A stretch of 64,000 bases of DNA. Origin: CAHJXG01 sp964235485. Its GTDB lineage: Bacteria > Pseudomonadota > Alphaproteobacteria > Acetobacterales > Acetobacteraceae. Below the pieces are notes generated by a model, which saw nothing but the letters and a program-made list of their open reading frames with translations, did not search any database and was not told where the DNA came from. Below are positions 8,428 to 16,687 of this stretch, piece after piece; position 1 is the first letter of the stretch; the number at the start of each line of letters is the position of its first letter. The stretch is from positions 1 through 64,000 of the forward strand of contig CAXSAZ010000020.1 of assembly GCA_964235485.1 (NCBI GenBank), given 5' to 3'. The translations under genes and the position numbers were made by a program.

Positions 8428-9410
8428 GCGTGGCCGCGGGGCACACCCTGGACGTGCGCGGCCTGTCCACGCACTTCGTTTCCCGCGCCGGGGTCGTGCG
8501 CGCGGTGGACGACGTGTCGTTCACCGTGGGGCGCGGGGAGGTGATGGGCCTGGTGGGGGAAAGCGGGTCCGGCAAATCGGTGACGGGCTTCTCCATCCTG
8601 GGCCTGGTGGACGCGCCGGGCCGGGTGGTGGCCGGGCAGGTCATGTTCGAGGGCCGCGACATCGCGCGCCTGCCGGACGCCGCCATGCGCCGCCTGCGCG
8701 GCCGGCACATCGCGATGGTGTTCCAGGACCCCATGATGACGCTGAACCCCGTGCTGCGCATCGACACGCAGATGATCGAGGCGGTGCAGGCGCATGAGGA
8801 CGTGCCGCGTGCGGATGCGCGCGCCCGGGCGCGGGACGCGCTGGGCCTGGTCGGCATTTCCAGCCCCGACGAGCGGCTGCACGCCTATCCCCACCAGTTC
8901 AGCGGCGGGATGCGTCAGCGTGTCGCGATTGCCATCGCCCTGCTGCACCGCCCATCCTTGATCGTGGCGGACGAGCCGACGACGGCGCTGGACGTCACGA
9001 TCCAGGCGCAGATCCTGTCGGAGATGCAGGGCCTGTGCGCGCGGTTCGGCACGGCGCTGGTATGGATCACGCACGACCTGTCGGTGGTCGCGGGCCTCGC
9101 GGACCATGTTGCCGTGATGTATGCTGGGCGCATCGTCGAGAAGGGCAGCGTCGCGGACGTGCTGGACCGGCCCATGCACCCCTACACCGACGGGCTGATC
9201 AACTCCGTGCCCAGCCGCACCAAGCGCGGCGAGCGGTTGCGCGGCATTCCCGGCATGACCCCTTCCGCGCTGAACCTGCCGGCCGGCTGCGCCTTCCGCA
9301 CGCGCTGCGCCCGCGCCGACGCCCAATGCGAGGCGGACCCGCCGGAGTTCGCCGCGGGCGCCGGGCACGCGCACCGGTGCTTCCATCCCCTGGGAGGGGC
9401 GCCGGCGTGA
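8424..9410 (+). CDS. Peptide-type ABC transporter ATP-binding protein (DppD-like)
   Basis: A 328-residue ATPase of the DppD/OppD type. Walker A is GESGSGKS near residue 43, the signature motif is FSGGMRQR and Walker B is LIVADEPTTALD. The C-terminal oligopeptide-transporter extension carries the cysteine cluster CAFRTRCARADAQC that often binds an iron-sulfur cluster in this family. The start is taken as GTG 8424, which overlaps the upstream stop as GTGA; GTG 8430 is also possible. It powers the importer as a heterodimer with the next gene product. Confidence 0.9.
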   Translation: MSVAAGHTLDVRGLSTHFVSRAGVVRAVDDVSFTVGRGEVMGLVGESGSGKSVTGFSILGLVDAPGRVVAGQVMFEGRDIARLPDAAMRRLRGRHIAMVFQDPMMTLNPVLRIDTQMIEAVQAHEDVPRADARARARDALGLVGISSPDERLHAYPHQFSGGMRQRVAIAIALLHRPSLIVADEPTTALDVTIQAQILSEMQGLCARFGTALVWITHDLSVVAGLADHVAVMYAGRIVEKGSVADVLDRPMHPYTDGLINSVPSRTKRGERLRGIPGMTPSALNLPAGCAFRTRCARADAQCEADPPEFAAGAGHAHRCFHPLGGAPA

Positions 9411-10402
9411 CGGAGGAGCCGGTGATCGAGCTGCGCGGCGTGTCCAAGCGGTTCGAGAAGGAAATGGACGGCGCGGCGCGGCTCGTGCGGCGCCTGCGCG
9501 GCGCGGCGCCGGCGCCGGTCGTGCGCGCGGTGGACGGCGTGGACTTGCAGATACGCCGGGGCGAGGTGCTGGGGCTGGTGGGCGAAAGCGGCTGCGGCAA
9601 GAGCACTCTGGGCCGCATGGTGGCCGGCATCGTGCCGCCCTCGGACGGCACCGTGCTGTATCGCGGGCAGGACCGCGCAGCCCTGGACCCGGCGGCGGCG
9701 AAACAAGCGCGGCTGCGCGTGCAGATGATCTTCCAAGACCCGTACTCAAGCCTCAACCCGCGGATGCGCGTGGGCGACATCGTGGGGGAAGCGCCGCGGG
9801 TGCACGGCCTGGCGACGGGGCGGGGCGAGGAGTACTTGGACGCGCAGTTGCGCCGCGCCGGGCTGGATCCCGCTTATAAGCGCCGCTACCCCCACCAGTT
9901 CAGCGGCGGGCAGCGCCAGCGCATCGGCATCGCCCGCGCGCTCGCGGTGCAGCCGGAGTTCCTGGTGTGCGACGAGGCCGTGGCGGCGCTGGACGTGTCC
10001 ATCCAGGCGCAAATCCTGAACCTGTTCATGGACCTGCGCCGCGACCTGAACCTGACCTACCTGTTCATCAGCCACGACCTGGGCGTGGTCGAGCACCTGT
10101 CGGACCGCGTCGCCATCATGTATCTGGGCCGCATCGTGGAGCAGGCCGGCGCCGAAGATGTGTTCGCCCGCCCGAACCACCCCTACACGCAAGCCCTGCT
10201 GGCCGAGGTGCCGCGCCTGGACGCCCGCGCCCGGCGCTTCACGGCCATGGAGGGCGAGATACCCAGCCCGCTCCACCCGCCGGCCGGTTGCCACTTCCAC
10301 CCCCGCTGCCCGCACGCATTCGCGCGGTGCAGCCGCGAGGTTCCGGTGCTGAAACAGGTCGCGCCGGGGCACAGCAGCGCGTGCCACCTGAACGAGGGCT
10401 GA
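9407..10402 (+). CDS. Peptide-type ABC transporter ATP-binding protein (DppF-like)
   Basis: A 331-residue second ATPase of the importer (DppF/OppF type). Walker A is GESGCGKS, the signature FSGGQRQR is perfect, and Walker B reads LVCDEAVAALD, where the family usually has DEPVSALD, so the Pro after the catalytic Glu is replaced. The C-terminal cysteine motif PAGCHFHPRCPHAFARC is present. The GTG start at 9407 overlaps the upstream TGA. It is the last gene of the operon; a hairpin follows at 10414-10444. Confidence 0.9.
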   Translation: MTEEPVIELRGVSKRFEKEMDGAARLVRRLRGAAPAPVVRAVDGVDLQIRRGEVLGLVGESGCGKSTLGRMVAGIVPPSDGTVLYRGQDRAALDPAAAKQARLRVQMIFQDPYSSLNPRMRVGDIVGEAPRVHGLATGRGEEYLDAQLRRAGLDPAYKRRYPHQFSGGQRQRIGIARALAVQPEFLVCDEAVAALDVSIQAQILNLFMDLRRDLNLTYLFISHDLGVVEHLSDRVAIMYLGRIVEQAGAEDVFARPNHPYTQALLAEVPRLDARARRFTAMEGEIPSPLHPPAGCHFHPRCPHAFARCSREVPVLKQVAPGHSSACHLNEG

Positions 10403-10413
10403 ACCACGGTATC

Positions 10414-10444
10414 AGCCACGAGCAGGAGTTTTCGCTTCGTGGCT
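10414..10444 (+). terminator. Hairpin downstream of the peptide importer operon
   Basis: A perfect 8-bp inverted repeat, AGCCACGA (10414-10421) and TCGTGGCT (10437-10444), lies 11 bases after the DppF-like stop. The loop holds a short T run and no U tract follows the stem, so it is a weak candidate for intrinsic termination or 3'-end stabilisation. Confidence 0.4.
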
Positions 10445-10491
10445 GTCACGCCCCGGCGTGTCATGCCAGCGGTTGAATGCCTCCTATCCAT

Positions 10492-10517
10492 GACGGATGA
10501 CGCTGCGCTTATCCGTC
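10492..10517. repeat. REP-like palindrome
   Basis: Arms GACGGAT (10492-10498) and ATCCGTC (10511-10517) pair perfectly around GACGCTGCGCTT. Read on the minus strand it resembles the arm of the larger hairpin at 51952-52013 (GGATAAGCGCAGCGTCATCC against GAATAAGCGGAGCGCCATCC), so the two appear to be copies of one dispersed element. I saw no gene in the surrounding 10445-10742. Confidence 0.5.
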
Positions 10518-10742
10518 CTACGAGTGGTGAACGGCACCCCGTTGCGCGCGGCTTGGGCGGCGGAAGCGGGCCAAGCTGCGCGTGCGCCAATCCGTGTGAT
10601 GGCCAAGCAAGATAGGTGCCGGGCAAGCCCAACGTAAACCGGCCTCCTGTTCCTGCGGGCATCGGTGCAGCGAGGCTCCAAGCACCATCCTGCGCAGCTT
10701 TCAGCGTCGGCGACGGTCTGGGCAACGCCTGGGCCGAGACGG

Positions 10743-12239
10743 TCAACGGCCCTTGCAAGGCCGAGGCGACCCATGGGGAAACATGCGCGGGCTGACCTCC
10801 TCCACGCTTCGCCGCGCCCAGTCGCGGCTTGGGACATCCCGGACCATGCGGGCCTGCGCCTCGTGCAGCGCGGCCGCGGCCGCCTTGTAGTCCATGGTCA
10901 GCACCTGCCCGTTCTCCGCCACCTTGGCGCCATCCACGTAAACCGCGCGCAGCGCCCGGTCCGCGGCGGCATACAGCAGGGAGCGCAGGGGGTCGTAGCC
11001 TGGCCGCATGGCCGGGTGCGCCAGGTCCACCAGCACCAGGTCGGCCCGGCAGCCCGGCGCCAGGCGGCCCAGGTCGTCGCGCCCCAGGATCGCAGCGCCC
11101 CCGGCCGTGGCGGCGGTGAACAGCTCGCCGCCCGTCAGGGTCCGCGGGTTGCCGGCCTGGGTGCGCGCCAAGTACATCGCCAGCCGCATCTCTTCCAGCA
11201 TGTTGTGCGGAAAGGTGTCGGTGCCGATGCCCACCTTCACGCCGGCCCGGCGGTAGCGGCCCATGTCGCGCAGCGCAATGCCGCGCCGGGCGAACACGGT
11301 GGGGCAATGGGCCACCGCCGTTCCGGCCTCCGCCAGCAGTTGGAGGTCATGGTCGGTGTGCCACGGCGTGAACGGATGGTCGTCCAAGAAGATGGAATGG
11401 CCGATCACCGAGCGGTCCGTCAGCACGCCCAGGTGGTGCAGCCAGCCGATGGGGGTGAAGCCATGGCGGCGCGTGATCTCGTGGAACTCGCTGACGGACT
11501 GCGCGGCATGGGTCTGCCACGCGAGGCCGCGCCGGGCCGCCTCGGCATGGCTGTCGCGCAGCAGCCCGGGCGTGCAGGTGTCGATCTGGGCGGGGACCAC
11601 CATGCCGGTCAGCCGGCCGGACGGATGCTGGGCCGCACGGTCCAGCAAGCGGAGCGCCTCCGCCATCGCCCGCTCCCCGGCGGGTGCGTCCCACTCGTAG
11701 TCCACGGCATGGCCGTTCGCGGTGAACCAGCGCGCGCTGCGGAACATCGGTCCCATCACCACGCGCAGCCCGCTTTCCCCGGCCACGTCCAGCCAGTCGT
11801 CATAGGGCAGCGACAGGTCCACCACGGTCGTGACCCCGGACAGGAGCAGCTCGCTGAACGCCACCCGCGCGCAATCCGCCACCGCGTCCGGCGGCGGGCG
11901 GAAGATCGGGAGGTGTTCGTAGAGCGACGAGTTGTAAAGGCCGGGCGTGCCCACCTCGTCCGTCAGCCCCTTGAGCATCGGCTCGGAGGAGGGATGGCTG
12001 TGCACATCCACCAGGCCCGGCATCACCATCAGCCCGCGCCCGTCGATCTCCGCGTCCACGGCGCCGCCATGCCCGGCGCCGCCATGCCCGGGGCCGCCAT
12101 GCCCGGGGCCGCCATGCCTTGGGCCGACATGCGTCAGCGTGCCGTCGGTCCAGGCCACATCGGCATCGGACAGGGTGACGTGCCCGGCGCCGTCCCAGGC
12201 GATGACGGTTTCGGCGCCGCGGATCAGGGTGGTGGGCAT
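10743..12239 (-). CDS. Amidohydrolase of the ATZ/TRZ (chlorohydrolase/deaminase) type
   Basis: A 498-residue metal-dependent amidohydrolase. Metal-site motifs appear in order: VDVHSHP near residue 90, QTHAAQ, VIGHSIFLDD, and GIGTDTFPHNM near 345. This is the arrangement of the subtype III TIM-barrel deaminases/hydrolases (atrazine chlorohydrolase, guanine or S-adenosylhomocysteine deaminase relatives). ATG 12239 follows AGGAG. Residues of about 36-60 are an unusual Gly-His-rich stretch encoded by a 15-bp repeat array. The tail of a solute-binding protein ends 11 bp upstream on the same strand, suggesting a former operon. The substrate, probably a nitrogen heterocycle or amide, is unknown. Confidence 0.85.
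   Translation of the reverse strand: MPTTLIRGAETVIAWDGAGHVTLSDADVAWTDGTLTHVGPRHGGPGHGGPGHGGAGHGGAVDAEIDGRGLMVMPGLVDVHSHPSSEPMLKGLTDEVGTPGLYNSSLYEHLPIFRPPPDAVADCARVAFSELLLSGVTTVVDLSLPYDDWLDVAGESGLRVVMGPMFRSARWFTANGHAVDYEWDAPAGERAMAEALRLLDRAAQHPSGRLTGMVVPAQIDTCTPGLLRDSHAEAARRGLAWQTHAAQSVSEFHEITRRHGFTPIGWLHHLGVLTDRSVIGHSIFLDDHPFTPWHTDHDLQLLAEAGTAVAHCPTVFARRGIALRDMGRYRRAGVKVGIGTDTFPHNMLEEMRLAMYLARTQAGNPRTLTGGELFTAATAGGAAILGRDDLGRLAPGCRADLVLVDLAHPAMRPGYDPLRSLLYAAADRALRAVYVDGAKVAENGQVLTMDYKAAAAALHEAQARMVRDVPSRDWARRSVEEVSPRMFPHGSPRPCKGR
12063..12132. repeat. 15-bp tandem repeat inside the amidohydrolase gene
   Basis: The unit GCCGCCATGCCCGGG occurs about four and a half times in tandem (starting at 12063, 12078, 12093, 12108 and partly 12123) with one to three changes per copy. 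The period is a multiple of three, so the frame is kept; on the coding strand it gives repeated Gly-Pro-Gly-His-Gly blocks in the N-terminal beta-sandwich. Such arrays can change copy number by slippage. Confidence 0.85.
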
Positions 12240-12249
12240 CGGGGTGCTC

Positions 12250-12440
12250 CTACTGCGACAGCGTGATGTCCAGCCCTTCGTAGATCCCCATGCCGTAGAT
12301 GCCGTGCGCCCGCACGCCATGCGCGCGCCGGCCGGAGGCGACCCAAAGCTGCTCGCGCACCAGTGGGACCCACACGCCGGCTTTCGTCAACTGCTGCTGC
12401 ACTTGGGCCAGGGCGTTGTGCTTGGCCTCCCCGGCATGAT
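12250..12440 (-). pseudogene. C-terminal tail of a family 5 solute-binding protein
   Basis: The minus-strand translation HNALAQVQQQLTKAGVWVPL, then VREQLWVASGRRAHGV and GMGIYEGLDITLSQ before the stop, is the C-terminal end of a peptide-type (family 5) periplasmic binding protein. The rest of the roughly 500-residue protein is missing; upstream sequence is unrelated. It ends 11 bp before the amidohydrolase start, so the amidohydrolase was probably once co-transcribed with an importer. Confidence 0.55.
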
Positions 12441-12523
12441 GGCGGCACTCCTGCCTCATGGTCACAGCCGAGGCGTTCACTCTTCGCGTCAGCTTGCCCA
12501 TGCCTGCGAGGAGCGGGTCAAGC

Positions 12524-12577
12524 GGCGTTGCGCTGCACGACATGGGCCGCTACCGCCGGGCCGGCGGGAAGGTGGGC
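12524..12577 (+). pseudogene. Short amidohydrolase fragment (paralogue of the neighbouring gene)
   Basis: The plus-strand translation GVALHDMGRYRRAGGKVG is almost identical to IALRDMGRYRRAGVKVG in the intact minus-strand amidohydrolase (10743-12239), the stretch just before its metal-binding Asp. Only this scrap remains, on the opposite strand. It is evidence for a second lost amidohydrolase copy or an inverted partial duplication. Confidence 0.45.
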
Positions 12578-12643
12578 GGACATCTTACGAATGCCATGAA
12601 AGGGTGGATGGTGCCGTGCCAGCCTTCATGCAATCCTCGCCGG

Positions 12644-13999
12644 ATGGACACGATCCGCGCCACCGTCCCGCGTCGCCAGATGCGCCTGGTCGCCTATCTC
12701 AAGACCGGCCCCACCGCCATGCACGTCGGCGGCTGGCGACATCCGGAAGCCACGCTCGACGACATCTTGGATGCGTCCCGGTACCAGCACATCGCGCGGG
12801 TGCTCGAAGCCGCCTGTTTCGACGCCTGCTTCTTTGCGGACCTGTTCGGGCTGTATGACGTGCACGGCGGAAGCTACGATCCTTACCTGCGCCGCGGCGG
12901 GCAGATCAGCTTCCTGGATCCCACGGTGGTGCTGCCGGTCATGGCGTCCGTCACGACCAGGCTCGGTCTCGGCGCCACCCTGTCCACGACGGTTCACACG
13001 GCCTACCACCTGGCGCGCTGGCTCGGGTCGCTGGACGCCATGAGCGGGGGCCGGGTCGCCTGGAACGTCGTGACGTCGGCGACCGACCTTGAGGCGCAGA
13101 ATGCCGGCATGGACGAGTTGCCGCCGCGTGAGCTGCGCTACGACCGCGCCGACGAGGTGCTGGAAGCGTGCTTCGCCCTGTGGGACGGGTGGGACGAGGG
13201 CGCGCTGGTCAAGGACAAGAAGGCCGGCATCCTCGCGGACCCGGCGAAGGTGCGCTACGCCAACTACGCCGGGCGCTGGATCAAGACCCGCGGCCCACTC
13301 TCGATCCCGCGAAGCCCGCAAGGGCGTCCGGTGGTCATGCAGGCCGGCAGCTCCGACCGGGGCCGTCGGTTCGCGGCCCGATGGGCCGAGGCGATCTTCA
13401 CGACGCAGCGCGACGTGGGCGAGATGCGGGCGTTCCGCGACGACATCCATGCCCGCATGGACGCCGCGGGCCGCGCGCCCGGCGAATGCGCGATCCTGCC
13501 CGGCGTTTCCGTCGTGCTGGGCGAGACCGAAAGCATTGCGCGCGAGCGGGCGGACTACCTGAACAGCCTGATCGATCCGGAGCTGAGCCTTGCCGCCTCC
13601 TCGTCCGGCCTCGGCGCCGACCTGACCAAGCTGGCGCCCGGCCAGGACCTGGCGGCGCTGCAGGGCAACCAGGGGATGAAGGGCACGCAGGACCTGATCG
13701 AGCAGGCGATGAAGGCCGAAGGGCTGACGCTCGCGCAGGCTGCCGTGAAGCGGAACAACGGACGCGAGATCGTCGGCACGGCCGAGATGGTGGCAGACCG
13801 GCTGGAAACCATGTTCACCTCGGGCGCCTGCGACGGGTTCGTGCTGGCGCCCACCATGTTCCCCGGCATGTTCGAGCAGTTCTGCCGCTCGGTCGTGCCG
13901 GAGCTGCAACGCCGCGGGCTGTTTCGCACGGAGTACGCCGGCCGCACGCTGCGGGAGAACCTGTTGGCGGCGCCCACCATCCCGGGGAAAGCGCCATGA
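12644..13999 (+). CDS. LLM-class flavin-dependent monooxygenase (NtaA/SnaA/DszA family)
   Basis: A 451-residue FMNH2-dependent monooxygenase of the nitrilotriacetate / dibenzothiophene-sulfone monooxygenase family. Family features include MRLVAYLKTG and HVGGWRHP near the start, ACFDACFFADLF, the block SGGRVAWNVVTSATDLEAQN, the conserved GRWIKTRGPLSIPRSPQGRP, and QAGSSDRGRRFAARWAE. Such enzymes need a separate flavin reductase, which I did not find nearby. ATG 12644 is chosen, with 12680 as an alternative; neither has a clear ribosome site. It overlaps the following binding-protein gene (ATGA), so it belongs to a transporter operon whose solute is presumably its substrate or precursor. Confidence 0.88.
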   Translation: MDTIRATVPRRQMRLVAYLKTGPTAMHVGGWRHPEATLDDILDASRYQHIARVLEAACFDACFFADLFGLYDVHGGSYDPYLRRGGQISFLDPTVVLPVMASVTTRLGLGATLSTTVHTAYHLARWLGSLDAMSGGRVAWNVVTSATDLEAQNAGMDELPPRELRYDRADEVLEACFALWDGWDEGALVKDKKAGILADPAKVRYANYAGRWIKTRGPLSIPRSPQGRPVVMQAGSSDRGRRFAARWAEAIFTTQRDVGEMRAFRDDIHARMDAAGRAPGECAILPGVSVVLGETESIARERADYLNSLIDPELSLAASSSGLGADLTKLAPGQDLAALQGNQGMKGTQDLIEQAMKAEGLTLAQAAVKRNNGREIVGTAEMVADRLETMFTSGACDGFVLAPTMFPGMFEQFCRSVVPELQRRGLFRTEYAGRTLRENLLAAPTIPGKAP

Positions 14000-15060
14000 G
14001 CCACGATCCGACCGGTTCCCTGACACGCCGGGGCTTGCTGGGAACTGCCGCCGCGCTGGCCGCCGGCGGCGGGACGCGGCCGGCCGCCGCACAGGATCTG
14101 GCTGGCACGACGGTCGTGTTTGCAAGCTGGGGCGGGGCCTACCAGGATGCCCAGCGCGTCTGCTACTGCGACCCGTTCGCCGCCGAAACGGGCGCGCGCG
14201 TCGTGCAGGACGGGCCGATGAACGCGGCGCGCTTCCGCACCATGATCGAAAGCGGCACGCCCGACTGGGACGTGGCCGACATCACCATCAACCAACTGAT
14301 GACCGGAGCGCGCGACAAGCTGCTGGAACGGATCGACGCCGGCATCGTTGACACCAGCCGCGTCGCGCCGCAATTCCGGCATGAATACGGGGTCGGCTGC
14401 ATCGCCTGGTCCTACAACCTGGCCTACAACACGCGCCTCTTCCCCCAAGGCAAGCGGCCGTCCACCTGGGCCGACCTGTTCGACCTCAAACGCTTCCCCG
14501 GCAAGCGCACGCTGCTGGACCAGGGCGCTGCGAACCTCGAAGCGGCGCTGATGGCGGATGGCGTGGCCCCGGCGGAGCTTTACCCCCTGGATGTCGAGCG
14601 GGCGCTGCGCAAGCTCGACACCATCAAGCCGCAAACGGTGTTCTGGACCACGAACTCCCAGTCGCAGCAGTTGTTCGTGGACGAGGAGGTGAGCTTGGGC
14701 CTCATCCTGAATGGCCGCGCCTACGACGCCTCCAAGAAGGGCGCCGACATCGCCATCTCCTGGGAGCAGAACATCCAGTCCGTCGATTACTTGGCGGTGC
14801 CACGCGGCAGCCGCAACAAGAACGCCGCCATGAGGCTGATCGACGTCATGACCCGGGCCGACAACCAGGCGAAGCTCGCCAACCTGATCGCATACGCCCC
14901 CACCAACCCCGCGGCCTTCGCCGGCATCGACCCGAAACTGGGCGGCTGGCTCTCGACCTCGCCGGAGAACACGAGCAAGGGGTTCGTCATCAACGCGGCC
15001 TGGTGGCGGGACAACGAGCAACGGGTCATTGAGCGCTGGGCGGCGTGGAAGCTCGGCTGA
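13996..15060 (+). CDS. Spermidine/putrescine-type ABC substrate-binding protein
   Basis: A 354-residue family 1-type periplasmic binding protein (PotD/PotF-like). The leader SLTRRGLLGTAAALAAGG fits a twin-arginine signal (RRGLL followed by a hydrophobic stretch and an Ala-Gln cleavage site), so folded export is likely. The mature start TTVVFASWGGAYQDAQ is typical of this family. The gene overlaps the monooxygenase stop by four bases and the permease start by one. PotD relatives bind polyamines, but many paralogues bind other cations or amino acids, so the ligand is open. Confidence 0.9.
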   Translation: MSHDPTGSLTRRGLLGTAAALAAGGGTRPAAAQDLAGTTVVFASWGGAYQDAQRVCYCDPFAAETGARVVQDGPMNAARFRTMIESGTPDWDVADITINQLMTGARDKLLERIDAGIVDTSRVAPQFRHEYGVGCIAWSYNLAYNTRLFPQGKRPSTWADLFDLKRFPGKRTLLDQGAANLEAALMADGVAPAELYPLDVERALRKLDTIKPQTVFWTTNSQSQQLFVDEEVSLGLILNGRAYDASKKGADIAISWEQNIQSVDYLAVPRGSRNKNAAMRLIDVMTRADNQAKLANLIAYAPTNPAAFAGIDPKLGGWLSTSPENTSKGFVINAAWWRDNEQRVIERWAAWKLG

Positions 15061-15893
15061 TGCGGACGCCGGCCCTTCGTGCAGGGCCTTGGCTGCTGGT
15101 GCTGCCCGCCGTCGCCATGCTGTCGGCCGGCTTCGTGCTGCCTGTGGGCGTGCTGCTGGCCCGCGCCTTCACCCAGCCGGACCTGGGCTTCCAGAACTTC
15201 GTGCTGCTGTGGGAGCGGCCCATCTACCTGCAGGTGCTGTGGAACACCGTGCTGATCTCGGCGGCGGCGACCCCGATTGCCCTGCTGCTCGGCTACCCGG
15301 TCGCGCACGCGATGGCGCATGGCTCGGGCGGAACGCGGCGGCTGCTGACGTTCATCGTGCTGCTGCCGTTCTGGACCAGCCTGCTGGTGCGCAGCTTCGC
15401 AACCGTCATCCTGTTCCAGCGCCGCGGCCCGCTGAACACGTTGCTGATCGGCCTCGGCGTCACGGACGCGCCGCTGCCGCTCATCTACAACCTGACGGGC
15501 GTGCTCCTGGGCGCGGTGCAGACGCTGCTGCCCTTTGTCATCTTCCCGCTCTACAGCTCCATGAAGCGCATCGACCCGGCGCTGATGCAGGCTGCGATGA
15601 CGATGGGGGCATCGCCGCGGCGCGCCTTTCTCCGGGTTTACCTGCCGCTCAGCCTGCCGGGGCTGATGACCGGGGCCACGCTGACGTTCATCAGCATGCT
15701 CGGCTACTTCGTCATCCCCGCGATGCTCGGCGGCCCGCGGCAGACCATGGTCGCGCAGCTCATCCAGGACCAGGTTGCGCAGCTCGGCAGTTGGGGCGTC
15801 GCGGGGGCGCTGTCGTTCGTGCTGCTGGGCGTCACGGCCCTGCTGCTGGGGGCGTTGCACCGGCTGGTGGGGCTGACGGCGGTGGCCCGGTGA
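15060..15893 (+). CDS. ABC transporter permease (PotB-like)
   Basis: A 277-residue inner-membrane permease with about six hydrophobic segments. The conserved region YPVAHAMAH, the arginine-containing helix FWTSLLVRSFA, and the EAA loop QAAMTMGASPRRAFLRVYLP match PotB/YdcU relatives. It starts at ATG 15060, sharing one base with the preceding TGA, and ends in a GTGA overlap with the next permease gene. It forms the channel together with that protein. Confidence 0.9.
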   Translation: MRTPALRAGPWLLVLPAVAMLSAGFVLPVGVLLARAFTQPDLGFQNFVLLWERPIYLQVLWNTVLISAAATPIALLLGYPVAHAMAHGSGGTRRLLTFIVLLPFWTSLLVRSFATVILFQRRGPLNTLLIGLGVTDAPLPLIYNLTGVLLGAVQTLLPFVIFPLYSSMKRIDPALMQAAMTMGASPRRAFLRVYLPLSLPGLMTGATLTFISMLGYFVIPAMLGGPRQTMVAQLIQDQVAQLGSWGVAGALSFVLLGVTALLLGALHRLVGLTAVAR

Positions 15894-16687
15894 GCGACGG
15901 CATGGGCAGGTGGCGGGCGGTGCGGGCCGTCGTTTGCGCCGCCGTGGCGGTTTACCTGATCGCCCCCTTGGTGATCGTGCTCGTCATCTCGTTCAGCTCG
16001 GCCTCGTTCCTGCGCTTCCCGCCGCCGGGCTACTCGTTGCGGTGGTATCAGAACCTGGCGCACGACCGGGCCTGGGTCGATGCCATCGTCGTCAGCGTGC
16101 AGGTCATGCTGCCGACCGGCTTGCTTGCGACCGCGATGGGCACGGCCGCCGCTTATGGATTGGTGCGGGGCGGCATCCCGGGCGCCGGCCTGGTCGGCGC
16201 GTTCCTGATGGCGCCGATCGTGGTGCCGGGCGTGATCTCGGCCGCGGGCCTGTACATCGTGTATCGCGGGCTTGGCCTCAACGGGACGCTGACCGGCATC
16301 GTGATCGGGCACACCATGCTCACCTTGCCGTTCGTCGTCGCGACGGTCGGCTCCGCGCTGCGCTCGCTTGATCCGCGGCTGGAAGCGGCCGCGTCCGTCG
16401 CCGGCGCGCCGCCGTTCACCGTTTTTCGCCGGGTCACCCTGCCACTCCTGGCGCCCGCCGTGCTGTCCAGCCTGCTGTTCGCGATGGTGCTGTCCTTTGA
16501 CGAGCTGATCGTGACGCTGTTCGTCGGTTCGGCGCGCTTGCGCACCGTGCCCGTCCAGATGTGGTCGAACATCCGGGGGGACTTCGACCCGACGATTGCC
16601 GCCGTCGCGTCGCTTTGCTTCGTCGTGGCCCTCGTGGCGCTCGGCTGCGAGGCGCTGTCGGCCCGGCATCGCGAGGAGCGGGGTTGA
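15890..16687 (+). CDS. ABC transporter permease (PotC-like)
   Basis: A 265-residue permease of the PotC type. The first helix (VVCAAVAVYLIAPLVIVLVI) is followed by the classic SFSSASFLRFPPPGYSLRWY motif of the family. The EAA loop is EAAASVAGAPPFTVFRRVTL. GTG 15890 overlaps the upstream stop; ATG 15902 is an alternative. The last codons overlap a TTG start of the ATPase gene, so the transporter is very tightly coupled. Confidence 0.9.
   Translation: MSDGMGRWRAVRAVVCAAVAVYLIAPLVIVLVISFSSASFLRFPPPGYSLRWYQNLAHDRAWVDAIVVSVQVMLPTGLLATAMGTAAAYGLVRGGIPGAGLVGAFLMAPIVVPGVISAAGLYIVYRGLGLNGTLTGIVIGHTMLTLPFVVATVGSALRSLDPRLEAAASVAGAPPFTVFRRVTLPLLAPAVLSSLLFAMVLSFDELIVTLFVGSARLRTVPVQMWSNIRGDFDPTIAAVASLCFVVALVALGCEALSARHREERG

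Noticed and set aside
10414..10517. Insertion-sequence end
   Set aside because: The palindromes here are short hairpins; no transposase relic, target duplication or paired terminal repeats accompany them.
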